In this document: piece after piece, positions 1 to 5,298 of the stretch | Layout of the letters: every line of letters starts with the position of its first letter | Numbering within the stretch: position 1 is the first letter of the stretch | Origin: Maritimibacter sp. | GTDB taxonomy: Bacteria > Pseudomonadota > Alphaproteobacteria > Rhodobacterales > Rhodobacteraceae | Assembly: GCA_003520545.1 (NCBI GenBank) | Contig: DOUP01000070.1 | Coordinates: forward strand, 1 to 5,298 | DNA: 5,298 nt | Direction: 5' to 3' | Notes under the pieces: generated by a model | What the model was told of the DNA's origin: nothing | Databases searched by the model: none | The model's input: only the letters and a program-made list of their open reading frames with translations | Program-made: the position numbers and the translations under genes

Positions 1-191
1 GGCAGGAACTTGCCCAGCGCCTCGACCGTCTCCACACCCGACGACTCAAGCGCGTCGAACCCATAGGCATGATACACCCCGGCAATCTGGTCGAGCATAT
101 GGCGGCGATCCTCGACCTCCGCACCGAAGTAATCTCGAAAGCCCTTGGGCGTCACCGCCTTGGGCCGGGGTTGTTTCTTCTGCTTTGCCAT
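1..191 (-). CDS. hisS: Histidyl-tRNA synthetase, N-terminal part (cut by window edge)
   Basis: HisRS is a cytoplasmic class II aminoacyl-tRNA synthetase that uses ATP to charge tRNA-His with histidine. The 63 complete codons read on the minus strand begin MAKQKKQPRPKAVTPKGFRD. The lysine-rich start is followed by the P-x-G-x-x-D entry motif (PKGFRDY, residues about 15-21), an R-R pair, the helix segment around HMLDQIAGVYHAYGF (about 31-45), and then VETVEALGKFLP (about 52-63). The pattern 'YGF..LES...E..EALGKFLP' is what I remember from the divergent alphaproteobacterial HisRS group. The catalytic motifs 2 and 3 and the anticodon-binding domain lie outside the window. ATG at 191-189 is chosen because the family signature starts shortly after it. 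No strong Shine-Dalgarno is visible upstream; the best purine run is GGGACGAG. The gene upstream on the same strand ends 120 bases away, so co-transcription is possible but not shown. The assignment rests on the N-terminus only. Confidence 0.87.
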   Translation of the reverse strand, partial: MAKQKKQPRPKAVTPKGFRDYFGAEVEDRRHMLDQIAGVYHAYGFDALESSGVETVEALGKFL

Positions 192-246
192 GGGTCTTGT
201 GCTCGTCCCGTAAGTGTCGCGCGCGGTCTAGCCCACACGCCCGCTT

Positions 247-276
247 GGGGCAAGGCAGCTTACCCTATAGTGCCCC
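247..276. repeat. Inverted repeat in the hisS leader region
   Basis: GGGGCA at 247-252 is matched exactly by TGCCCC at 271-276, giving a six-pair GC-rich stem around an 18-base interior that does not pair well. It lies between the stop of the SH3b gene and the hisS start, about 55 bases upstream of the hisS ATG. It is not followed by a T-run in the minus direction, so a factor-independent terminator is unlikely. It might be a leader hairpin of the hisS transcript or chance in GC-rich DNA. Confidence 0.25.
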
Positions 277-311
277 GTCTTATTCCCGAGGCAGGGATGA
301 GGTGGAACGCT

Positions 312-641
312 TTACTGGCTCAGATCAATGTAACAGATGTAGTCGGTATAAACCCAGCCCGACGGCCCGGTGATCTCGGCCATGTCATCTGGCGCCGCGA
401 CCACGCTGACCTGCCGCCACTTGCCCACCGGCTCCGGGTCCCATGTCCTGAGAAACGTGCCCGGTCCCAGCTTGGCGATCCGCTGCGCAGACAGGTTCGG
501 CGCGGTTTTCAACGCCAGCCAGTTGTCCCCCTTGGGGTCCAGATTGCAGGTGACGTAAAACTCACCGGAATAGGCCCATGCGGCAGCACCGACTGTCAGG
601 GCCAGCGCCATGGCCAGCCCGCGTTTGAACATCTTTCGCAT
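312..641 (-). CDS. Small secreted SH3b-domain protein
   Basis: This 109-residue protein is predicted to be exported to the periplasm. It has a basic n-region (RKMFKR), a hydrophobic stretch from about residue 8 to 22, and an A-W-A signal-peptidase-like site ending at A23. The mature part of about 86 residues reads as one bacterial SH3 (SH3b/SH3_3-like) domain: NWLALKTAPN (40-49) replaces the usual 'LNVRSGPS', KLGPGTFL (57-64) is the following strand and turn, then KWRQVSV (74-80) and SGWVYTDYI (94-102). Two cysteines in the mature part, C32 and C103, sit near its two ends and could form a disulfide in the periplasm. SH3b domains often bind peptidoglycan or peptides, but no catalytic domain is attached here, so the role is unknown. 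The start is firm: a near-perfect AAGGAGGT lies just upstream. The gene is divergent from slyX and precedes hisS on the same strand. Confidence 0.8.
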   Translation of the reverse strand: MRKMFKRGLAMALALTVGAAAWAYSGEFYVTCNLDPKGDNWLALKTAPNLSAQRIAKLGPGTFLRTWDPEPVGKWRQVSVVAAPDDMAEITGPSGWVYTDYICYIDLSQ

Positions 642-648
642 GATAGAA

Positions 649-655
649 CCTCCTT
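649..655 (-). promoter_or_regulatory. Strong Shine-Dalgarno for the SH3b gene
   Basis: On the minus strand the sequence AAGGAGG ends 7 bases before the ATG at 641-639. It is close to a perfect match to the 16S rRNA anti-Shine-Dalgarno and fixes the start of the secreted SH3b protein. No other gene in the window except slyX has a site this good. Confidence 0.8.
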
Positions 656-670
656 GTCCAAGTTGCCGAA

Positions 671-688
671 GTCTCCCATATGGGGACC
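671..688. repeat. Palindrome between divergent SH3b gene and slyX
   Basis: CCCATATGGG (675-684) is a perfect 10-base palindrome. With a single T (674) looped out, the match extends outward by GTC (671-673) against GAC (685-687). It sits between the two divergent starts at 641 and 723, where an operator could act on both genes. It could equally be chance. It shares the word CATATGGG with the first unit of the repeat array upstream of dnaE. Confidence 0.35.
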
Positions 689-710
689 AGCCCTGCGCTG
701 ATGTGTGTCA

Positions 711-717
711 AAGGAGG
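711..717 (+). promoter_or_regulatory. Shine-Dalgarno deciding the slyX start
   Basis: AAGGAGG lies 5 bases upstream of the ATG at 723. The open frame extends upstream to a GTG at 705, but a start there would place this ribosome-binding site inside the coding region and leave the GTG without one. The site therefore favours ATG 723. Confidence 0.8.
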
Positions 718-722
718 ATGAG

Positions 723-929
723 ATGAGCGAACGTGTTACCCAGCTCGAAGAGCAAGTCGCCTACCTGACCCGCACGGTCGAGGATCTGTCTGACGTAATC
801 GCGCGCCAGGACCGCGACCTGGATCAGATCAAACGCCAGGCCCAGATGCTCATGGAACGCGAAGCCCAGCGCGAAATGGACGTGGGGGGCACGGTCCCCC
901 TCGCGGACCAGAAGCCGCCGCACTGGTAA
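723..929 (+). CDS. slyX: SlyX family protein
   Basis: This 68-residue protein begins MSERVTQLEEQVAYLTRTVE and reads as SlyX, a small cytoplasmic protein of about 70 residues. From about residue 4 to 50 it is one heptad-patterned, highly charged helix (hydrophobic spacing V-L-V-L-V-L-V), which suggests a coiled-coil oligomer. A short loop (DVGGTVPL) then leads to the C-terminal motif KPPHW, the counterpart of the family's PPHY ending. The biochemical role of SlyX is not established; its name comes from association with the slyD locus in enteric bacteria. The start at 723 is preferred over GTG 705 because a strong ribosome-binding site ends 5 bases before it. The gene is divergent from the SH3b gene and convergent with dnaE, with only 31 bases between the slyX and dnaE stop codons, so it is probably transcribed alone. 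Confidence 0.88.
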   Translation: MSERVTQLEEQVAYLTRTVEDLSDVIARQDRDLDQIKRQAQMLMEREAQREMDVGGTVPLADQKPPHW

Positions 930-960
930 GCGCGGGCGCGGCCTTTTCGGGGCCTGTTCC
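930..960. terminator. Possible weak bidirectional terminator between slyX and dnaE
   Basis: The whole gap between the two convergent stop codons is 31 bases. It contains GGCC at 940-943 and 951-954, able to form a four-pair stem over a seven-base loop that includes TTTT. The stem is short and no clean T-run follows it on either strand, so termination may instead be Rho-dependent or occur inside the opposite gene. This is reported mainly because two converging transcripts must end here. Confidence 0.22.
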
Positions 961-3900
961 TTAGACCTCTTCGACGTCCATGACGCCAGGGAGGCTCTTC
1001 AAGGCCCCCTTGATCTGCGGATTGAGCGGGAACATCCGGCCCAGGTCCATTTCCACTTCCCCCGGCAGGTTCGGGTCCATCAGGCAGAAGGTGACGGGAC
1101 CGGGCCGCGCGCCCTTGGCGGTCTCTGCCGCATTCTCCAACAGCTTGGCGACCACGTCGACCGCGGGCGCCTCGTCCAGATAGACCTTGAGCGCCATGCC
1201 GCCTGCATCCGCAACCACGGTATCGACCGGCGCCACGGACCGGCCCACCGGATCGAACTGACCCTCGTTGAACCGCGCCTCCAGTGTCATCACCACCGAC
1301 AGCGTTTTCTCAAAGGTCGCGCGACAGGCCTCGAAGTCATCGGCAAAGAGCGCGATGCCGTTCACCTGCGCGGTGGGGTCGGCGATGTTCATACGGAAAA
1401 ACTGCGTGCCGCGCCCGGATTTCCGCGCCTGCAACGCCGAGACGACAACACCGACCTTGCCCACGGCCGCGCCCGTTTTCTCGGCCTTCGCGCGCAGCTC
1501 GTCAATCGTCATCACGCCCTTGCGCTTGAGCGCCGGCATGTAGTCGTCCAACGGGTGCCCGGAGAGGTAGAACCCGATCGCCTTGTGCTCGGCCGCCAGC
1601 CGCTCGTTCGGCAGCCAGTCGGGCACGTTGGGCAGCTTCGGTTCCGGCAGGTCATCGCCCGCCTCGCCAAACAGCGACACCTGCGCGCTTTCGCGTTGTT
1701 CGTGGATCGCGCCGGAATAGCTCACCAGCGCATCGAGGCTCTCGAACACCCGGCGACGGTTCTGGTCCAATTCATCAAAGGCCCCGGCCCGCGCCAGCAT
1801 CTCCATCGGGCGCTTCCCGACCCGCTTCAGGTCAACCCGCCGCGCCACGTCGTAAAGGTTGACGAAAGGCTTCTCGACGCCCTCCACCTTGCGCGCCTCG
1901 GTGATCAGCTTCATCGCCTCCATCCCGACGTTCTTCAACGCGCCCAGACCATAGACCACCTTGCCTTCATCGACGCTGAACGCGGCCTGCGACCGGTTCA
2001 CACAGGGCGGCACGATCTCGATATCCAGCCCCCGGCGCACTTCTTCCGCGTAGATCGCCAGCTTGTCGGTCAGGTGGATATCGCAGTTCATGACACCCGC
2101 CATGAACTCCACCGGGTGGTTCGCCTTGAGCCACGCGGTCTGGTAGGACACCACCGCGTAAGCCGCCGCGTGGGACTTGTTGAACCCGTAGTTGGCGAAC
2201 TTCTCCAGCAGGTCGAAGACCTCGGTCGCCTTTTTCTTGTCGACCCCGTTCCTGGCCGCGCCTTCCTCGAACTTCGGGCGCTCGGCGTCCATTGCTTCCT
2301 TGATCTTCTTACCCATCGCGCGGCGCAGAAGGTCAGCGCCACCGAGACTATATCCCGCCATCTCCTGCGCGATCTGCATCACCTGCTCCTGGTAAACGAT
2401 GATGCCCTGCGTCTCTTCAAGGATGTGGTCGATCAACGGATGCACGCTTTCAATCTCGCGCTTGCCGTTCTTCACGTCGCAATAGGTCGGGATGTTGTCC
2501 ATCGGACCGGGACGATACAGCGCGACGAGCGCCACGATATCCTCGATACAGGTCGGCTTCATCTTGCGAAGCGCGTCCATCATGCCCGAGCTTTCCACCT
2601 GGAACACGGCGACCGTTTTCGCGCTGGCGTAGAGTTTATAGGTCGCCGCGTCATCCAGCGGGATCAAGTTGATCTGGTTCTCACCGCCCTCGGCGGGTTG
2701 ATAGATCTGCGATCCATCCGGCGCGGTGTGAAGATCGCGCCCCTGCCCGTGGATCAGGTCGATGGCGTTCTGGATGACGGTCAGCGTTTTGAGACCCAGA
2801 AAGTCGAACTTCACCAACCCGGCTTGCTCGACCCATTTCATGTTGAACTGCGTCGCGGGCATATCCGAGCGCGGGTCTTGGTAAAGCGGCACAAGCTTGT
2901 CCAGGGGTCGGTCGCCAATCACGACGCCCGCCGCGTGGGTCGAGGCATTCCGCAATAACCCTTCGACCTGTTCGGCATAGGTCAACAGCCGGTCCACGAC
3001 TTCTTCGGAACGCGCGGCTTCGCGCAACTGCGGCTCGTCCTTCAGCGCCTGCGCGATCGACACCGGTTTTACGCCTTCGACCGGGATCAGCTTGGACAGC
3101 CGATCCACCTGCCCATAGGGCATCTGGAGAACCCGCCCCACGTCGCGCACGGCGGCCTTCGACAAAAGCGCACCGAAGGTGATGATCTGCCCCACCTTGT
3201 CGCGCCCGTATTTCTCCTGCACGTAGCGGATGGTTTCCTCGCGCCGGTCCATGCAGAAGTCGATATCGAAGTCAGGCATCGACACCCGTTCCGGGTTCAG
3301 GAAGCGTTCGAACAGTAGACTATAGCGGAGCGGATCGAGGTCGGTGATCGTCAGCGCATAGGCCACGAGGCTACCAGCGCCGGACCCCCGCCCCGGACCC
3401 ACCGGAATATTCTCGTCCTTCGACCACTTGATGAAGTCCGCAACGATCAGGAAGTAGCCGGGGAACCCCATCTGTTCGATGATCCCCAACTCGAATTCGA
3501 GCCGCTTGTCATAGTCTTCGCGCGGCGCGGCAGGTTCGATCACCGCAAGCCGTGCCTCAAGCCCTTCCCACGCCTGACGGCGCAATTCCTCGACCTCGTC
3601 GTCGGCAAACTTCGGCAGGATCGGGTCGCGACGATAGGCCATGAAGGCGCACCGCCGCGCGATTTCCACCGTGTTCTCCGTTGCCTCCGGCAAATCCGCG
3701 AAGAGCGCGAGCATCTCGTCCTGCGTCTTGAAGTAATGCTGCGGGGTCAGCCGCCGCCGGTCTTCCTGCTGATCGACATAGGCCCCTTCCGCGATACAGA
3801 TCAGCGCGTCATGCGCCTCGTAAAGATCGGTCTTGGGGAAATGCACGTCGTTCGTGGCGACCAGCGGAATGTCCATGGCATAGGCCATTTCGACAAAGCC

Positions 3901-4482
3901 ACGCTCGGTCTTGCGCTCGGCCTCGGTGAACTGCCCGCCTTCGCCCGGATGGCGCTGCAATTCGACATAGAGCCGGTCGCCGTATACCTGATGGAACCAG
4001 CGCATCAGCGTCTCGGCATCCTGTCGATGGCCGATCTGCAACCATTGGCCCACCGGCCCCTCGGCCCCGCCGGTCAAACAGATCAACCCTTCGGAAAACT
4101 GCTCAAGCTCGGCAAGCGTCACGGACGGCAGGGCTCCGTGCTTGTCGATATACAGGCACGAATTGAGCTTCATCAGGTTCTCGTAACCCGCCTCGTTCTG
4201 CGCGAGCAAAACCACTGCCGCAGGCGCGCGCGCCGCTTCGCCCGGCGCAGGGTCATGGAACGCCACGTCCACCTGGCAACCGATAATCGGCTGCACACCG
4301 GCCCCGCTCGCGCCGACGGAGAATTCCAAGGCGCAAAACATGTTGTTCGAGTCGGTGACGGCGACGGCGGGCATCTCCATGCTCTCGCACAGACCGGGAA
4401 GTTTCTTGACCGGAACCGCCCCTTCGAGGAGCGAATATTCGGTGTGGACGCGCAGGTGAATGAATCGAGGGGAAGCAGCCAT
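961..4482 (-). CDS. dnaE: DNA polymerase III alpha subunit (replicative, DnaE1)
   Basis: This is the catalytic subunit of the chromosomal replicase, adding nucleotides in the 5'-3' direction. At 1173 residues it is full length (E. coli DnaE is 1160). Domains in order: PHP (about 5-280); polymerase palm, thumb and fingers (about 285-830) with GPGRGSGAGS (362-371), PDFDIDF (403-409) giving catalytic D406 and D408, and KFDFLG (558-563) giving D560; helix-hairpin-helix region (about 845-905); clamp-binding motif QVSLF (934-938); OB fold (about 1008-1085); C-terminal tau-binding region (about 1095-1173). The aspartates match E. coli D401, D403 and D555 with a constant offset of five. R11 and S45 replace PHP metal-binding histidines, so intrinsic proofreading is unlikely and a separate DnaQ epsilon subunit is expected. 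The clamp motif and tau-binding tail argue against the error-prone paralogue ImuC/DnaE2. An in-frame TAA at 4494-4492 forces the start to ATG 4482. No good Shine-Dalgarno precedes it. Confidence 0.98.
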   Translation of the reverse strand: MAASPRFIHLRVHTEYSLLEGAVPVKKLPGLCESMEMPAVAVTDSNNMFCALEFSVGASGAGVQPIIGCQVDVAFHDPAPGEAARAPAAVVLLAQNEAGYENLMKLNSCLYIDKHGALPSVTLAELEQFSEGLICLTGGAEGPVGQWLQIGHRQDAETLMRWFHQVYGDRLYVELQRHPGEGGQFTEAERKTERGFVEMAYAMDIPLVATNDVHFPKTDLYEAHDALICIAEGAYVDQQEDRRRLTPQHYFKTQDEMLALFADLPEATENTVEIARRCAFMAYRRDPILPKFADDEVEELRRQAWEGLEARLAVIEPAAPREDYDKRLEFELGIIEQMGFPGYFLIVADFIKWSKDENIPVGPGRGSGAGSLVAYALTITDLDPLRYSLLFERFLNPERVSMPDFDIDFCMDRREETIRYVQEKYGRDKVGQIITFGALLSKAAVRDVGRVLQMPYGQVDRLSKLIPVEGVKPVSIAQALKDEPQLREAARSEEVVDRLLTYAEQVEGLLRNASTHAAGVVIGDRPLDKLVPLYQDPRSDMPATQFNMKWVEQAGLVKFDFLGLKTLTVIQNAIDLIHGQGRDLHTAPDGSQIYQPAEGGENQINLIPLDDAATYKLYASAKTVAVFQVESSGMMDALRKMKPTCIEDIVALVALYRPGPMDNIPTYCDVKNGKREIESVHPLIDHILEETQGIIVYQEQVMQIAQEMAGYSLGGADLLRRAMGKKIKEAMDAERPKFEEGAARNGVDKKKATEVFDLLEKFANYGFNKSHAAAYAVVSYQTAWLKANHPVEFMAGVMNCDIHLTDKLAIYAEEVRRGLDIEIVPPCVNRSQAAFSVDEGKVVYGLGALKNVGMEAMKLITEARKVEGVEKPFVNLYDVARRVDLKRVGKRPMEMLARAGAFDELDQNRRRVFESLDALVSYSGAIHEQRESAQVSLFGEAGDDLPEPKLPNVPDWLPNERLAAEHKAIGFYLSGHPLDDYMPALKRKGVMTIDELRAKAEKTGAAVGKVGVVVSALQARKSGRGTQFFRMNIADPTAQVNGIALFADDFEACRATFEKTLSVVMTLEARFNEGQFDPVGRSVAPVDTVVADAGGMALKVYLDEAPAVDVVAKLLENAAETAKGARPGPVTFCLMDPNLPGEVEMDLGRMFPLNPQIKGALKSLPGVMDVEEV

Positions 4483-4619
4483 GCGCCAACATTATGTCCC
4501 CGGCGCGGCCCGCGAAAGTGCGAAATGATATAACTCTCGGCTCAGGTTAGTCCGGGACACGCACGCTCCGTTCACAACTGGGGCTTTGTTAACGACTTGG
4601 CGCGGGTTGCCGGTTGGCG

Positions 4620-4663
4620 CATATGGGAATCATATGGTTTTCATATCGAAATCTTATGGATTG
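4620..4663. repeat. Four tandem 11-base repeats (CATATGG-type) upstream of dnaE
   Basis: Four units start at 4620, 4631, 4642 and 4653, exactly 11 bases apart: CATATGGGAAT, CATATGGTTTT, CATATCGAAAT and CTTATGGATTG. The rough consensus is CATATGGNNNT. Units 1 and 2 carry the palindrome CATATG, so each may be a symmetric site, and the first two also form the inverted repeat ATATG-GGAAT-CATAT. The first forty bases of the island (4621-4660) are about 30% GC by my count, against a very GC-rich surrounding. It lies 138 bases upstream of the dnaE start and 43 bases downstream of the stop of the neighbouring gene on the same strand. An 11-base period is close to one helical turn, which suits side-by-side protein binding or a bent promoter region. 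The function is not known. Confidence 0.7.
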
Positions 4664-4670
4664 TGATCCA
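4657..4670. repeat. Short inverted repeat next to the 11-base array
   Basis: TGGAT at 4657-4661 is mirrored by ATCCA at 4666-4670 around the four bases TGTG. It begins inside the last unit of the 11-base array. It could be a small operator, or a hairpin near the end of the upstream gene's transcript, but it has no T-run and a five-pair arm is short enough to be chance. Confidence 0.25.
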
Positions 4671-4713
4671 CGCGTCGCACCGCTTCGGGCCGGTTAACGG
4701 CGCGCGCGCTCCC

Positions 4714-5298
4714 TCAGCTCAGCGCCTCGTATCCCGTGATCCGCGCGCGGAAATAGGCGCCGTATCCGGTGTCGTAATCATAGCCCACTTCCACCTCGGT
4801 CGGCACCCGCCGTGGCCCGATCTTGGCATAGCCCGCAAAACTCCCGCGCCAATCGAGATAGGCAGTCGACCCATCGGGCTGCACGGCCGGGCGATCCTTG
4901 GCTTCGACCCCGACGATATCGCCGCTGTCGTCGAAGGTGAAAACAACGCGCGCCTCCCCGCCCTTCGTGTCGATCACGGCAGCCACGCGCCCGCGTTCTT
5001 CGGACCAGCGAATATCGGCATTGGACAAAATCCCATCCGGACACCACGGCAGTTCGGCAAGGTATCTCATGGCCTCGGCCCGGTCGATATCCGGACCGCG
5101 AAGCGTGCCGATTGGCAGGGCACCAAAGAGCCGAACCGCCAAAATCCCTCCAGTATCAGTGGCATAGGCGTCGAGCACCTTCACCTTGGGCACCAATCCA
5201 CGCCCCTGCCGAGCGATCCAGAGAAAGCCTGCTTTCGTCGTGGCCATCTCCTGTGTCGCCACCAACGGCAGCCACGGCGCCCCCGGCTCACGGATCAA
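4714..5298 (-). CDS. Protein of unknown function, DUF6544/DUF6920-like, C-terminal part (cut by window edge)
   Basis: 194 residues are visible up to a TGA stop at 4716-4714. The reading frame is open to the right edge, so the gene starts outside the window; the TTG at the edge is probably not the start. I do not know a function. The pattern resembles a family of uncharacterised bacterial proteins that I associate with DUF6544/DUF6920: a GFLWIAR segment (24-30), V-x-D-A-Y (41-45), a glycine-bounded stretch up to RGPDIDR (67-73), RYLAELPW (78-85), then alternating strands ending in WRGSFAGYAKIGPRRVPTEV and an aromatic-rich tail. These strands suggest an antiparallel beta structure that could bind a lipid or other hydrophobic ligand, but that is inference. 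No membrane segment or catalytic motif is visible in this part. It lies upstream of dnaE on the same strand with 231 bases between, probably in a separate transcript. Confidence 0.72.
   Translation of the reverse strand: MIREPGAPWLPLVATQEMATTKAGFLWIARQGRGLVPKVKVLDAYATDTGGILAVRLFGALPIGTLRGPDIDRAEAMRYLAELPWCPDGILSNADIRWSEERGRVAAVIDTKGGEARVVFTFDDSGDIVGVEAKDRPAVQPDGSTAYLDWRGSFAGYAKIGPRRVPTEVEVGYDYDTGYGAYFRARITGYEALS

Noticed and set aside
284..297. TCCC/GGGA hairpin as a terminator after the SH3b gene
   Set aside because: The stem is only four pairs with a six-base loop, and no T-run follows in the minus direction.
69..701. A 210-codon plus-strand open frame running over hisS and the SH3b gene
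   Set aside because: It crosses two convincing minus-strand genes and their spacer, has no family signature, and its composition is that of antisense GC-rich sequence.
706..711. Perfect minus-strand TTGACA as a -35 box for the SH3b gene
   Set aside because: At 17 or 18 bases downstream the sequence is GGTCCC or GTCCCC, not a -10 element. The AT-rich CATATG is 23 bases away, too far. The match overlaps the slyX ribosome-binding site.
1555..2958. A 467-codon open frame on the plus strand, opposite dnaE
   Set aside because: It is antisense to the polymerase core, and its protein is rich in H, R, L, V and Q runs typical of the reverse strand of GC-rich coding DNA. It has no recognisable motif, while the minus strand encodes unmistakable DnaE.
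961..4482. Error-prone polymerase ImuC (DnaE2) instead of DnaE1
   Set aside because: The clamp-binding motif QVSLF and a full C-terminal tau-binding region are present, and no imuA or imuB lies next to it.
3736..4533. A 265-codon open frame on the plus strand over the dnaE 5' end
   Set aside because: It is antisense to the PHP domain of DnaE and has the same shadow composition. Nothing in it resembles a known family.
4620..4663. CRISPR array or mobile-element terminal repeat
   Set aside because: The units are 11 bases with no spacers, there are no cas genes or transposase, and no matching inverted copy occurs elsewhere in the window.

Overview
The window looks like an ordinary chromosomal housekeeping region of an alphaproteobacterium, most likely in or near the Rhodobacteraceae (Roseobacter group). 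The grounds are high GC with strongly GC-biased codons, an alphaproteobacterial-style HisRS N-terminus (VEALGKFLP), a compact SlyX ending in PPHW, and a proteobacterial DnaE1. This placement comes from sequence style and remembered families, not from a search.

Layout, left to right. (1) 1-191, minus: N-terminal part of hisS (histidyl-tRNA synthetase), cut by the window edge. (2) 312-641, minus: a small secreted protein with an SH3b-like domain. (3) 642-722: a short divergent intergenic region with two strong Shine-Dalgarno sequences facing opposite ways and a palindrome between them. (4) 723-929, plus: slyX, whose start is best moved 18 bases inside the longest open frame. (5) 930-960: a 31-base convergent junction with a weak hairpin. 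(6) 961-4482, minus: complete dnaE, the replicative DNA polymerase III alpha subunit, with all three catalytic aspartates, the internal clamp-binding motif and a degenerate PHP domain. (7) 4483-4713: the most structured non-coding stretch, lying upstream of dnaE. It holds an AT-rich island with four copies of an 11-base repeat (CATATGG...), one GANTC site, a small inverted repeat and two GTTAACG words. (8) 4714-5298, minus: C-terminal 194 residues of a protein of unknown function that resembles the DUF6544/DUF6920 type, cut by the right edge.

The genes do not form one pathway. hisS serves translation and dnaE serves replication. slyX and the SH3b protein are small accessory genes, and the last gene is uncharacterised. 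I see no mobile element, CRISPR array, tRNA, rRNA or defence system. The only feature that stands out from the genes is the helically phased 11-base repeat array upstream of dnaE, which could be a regulatory site or a locally bent DNA element.
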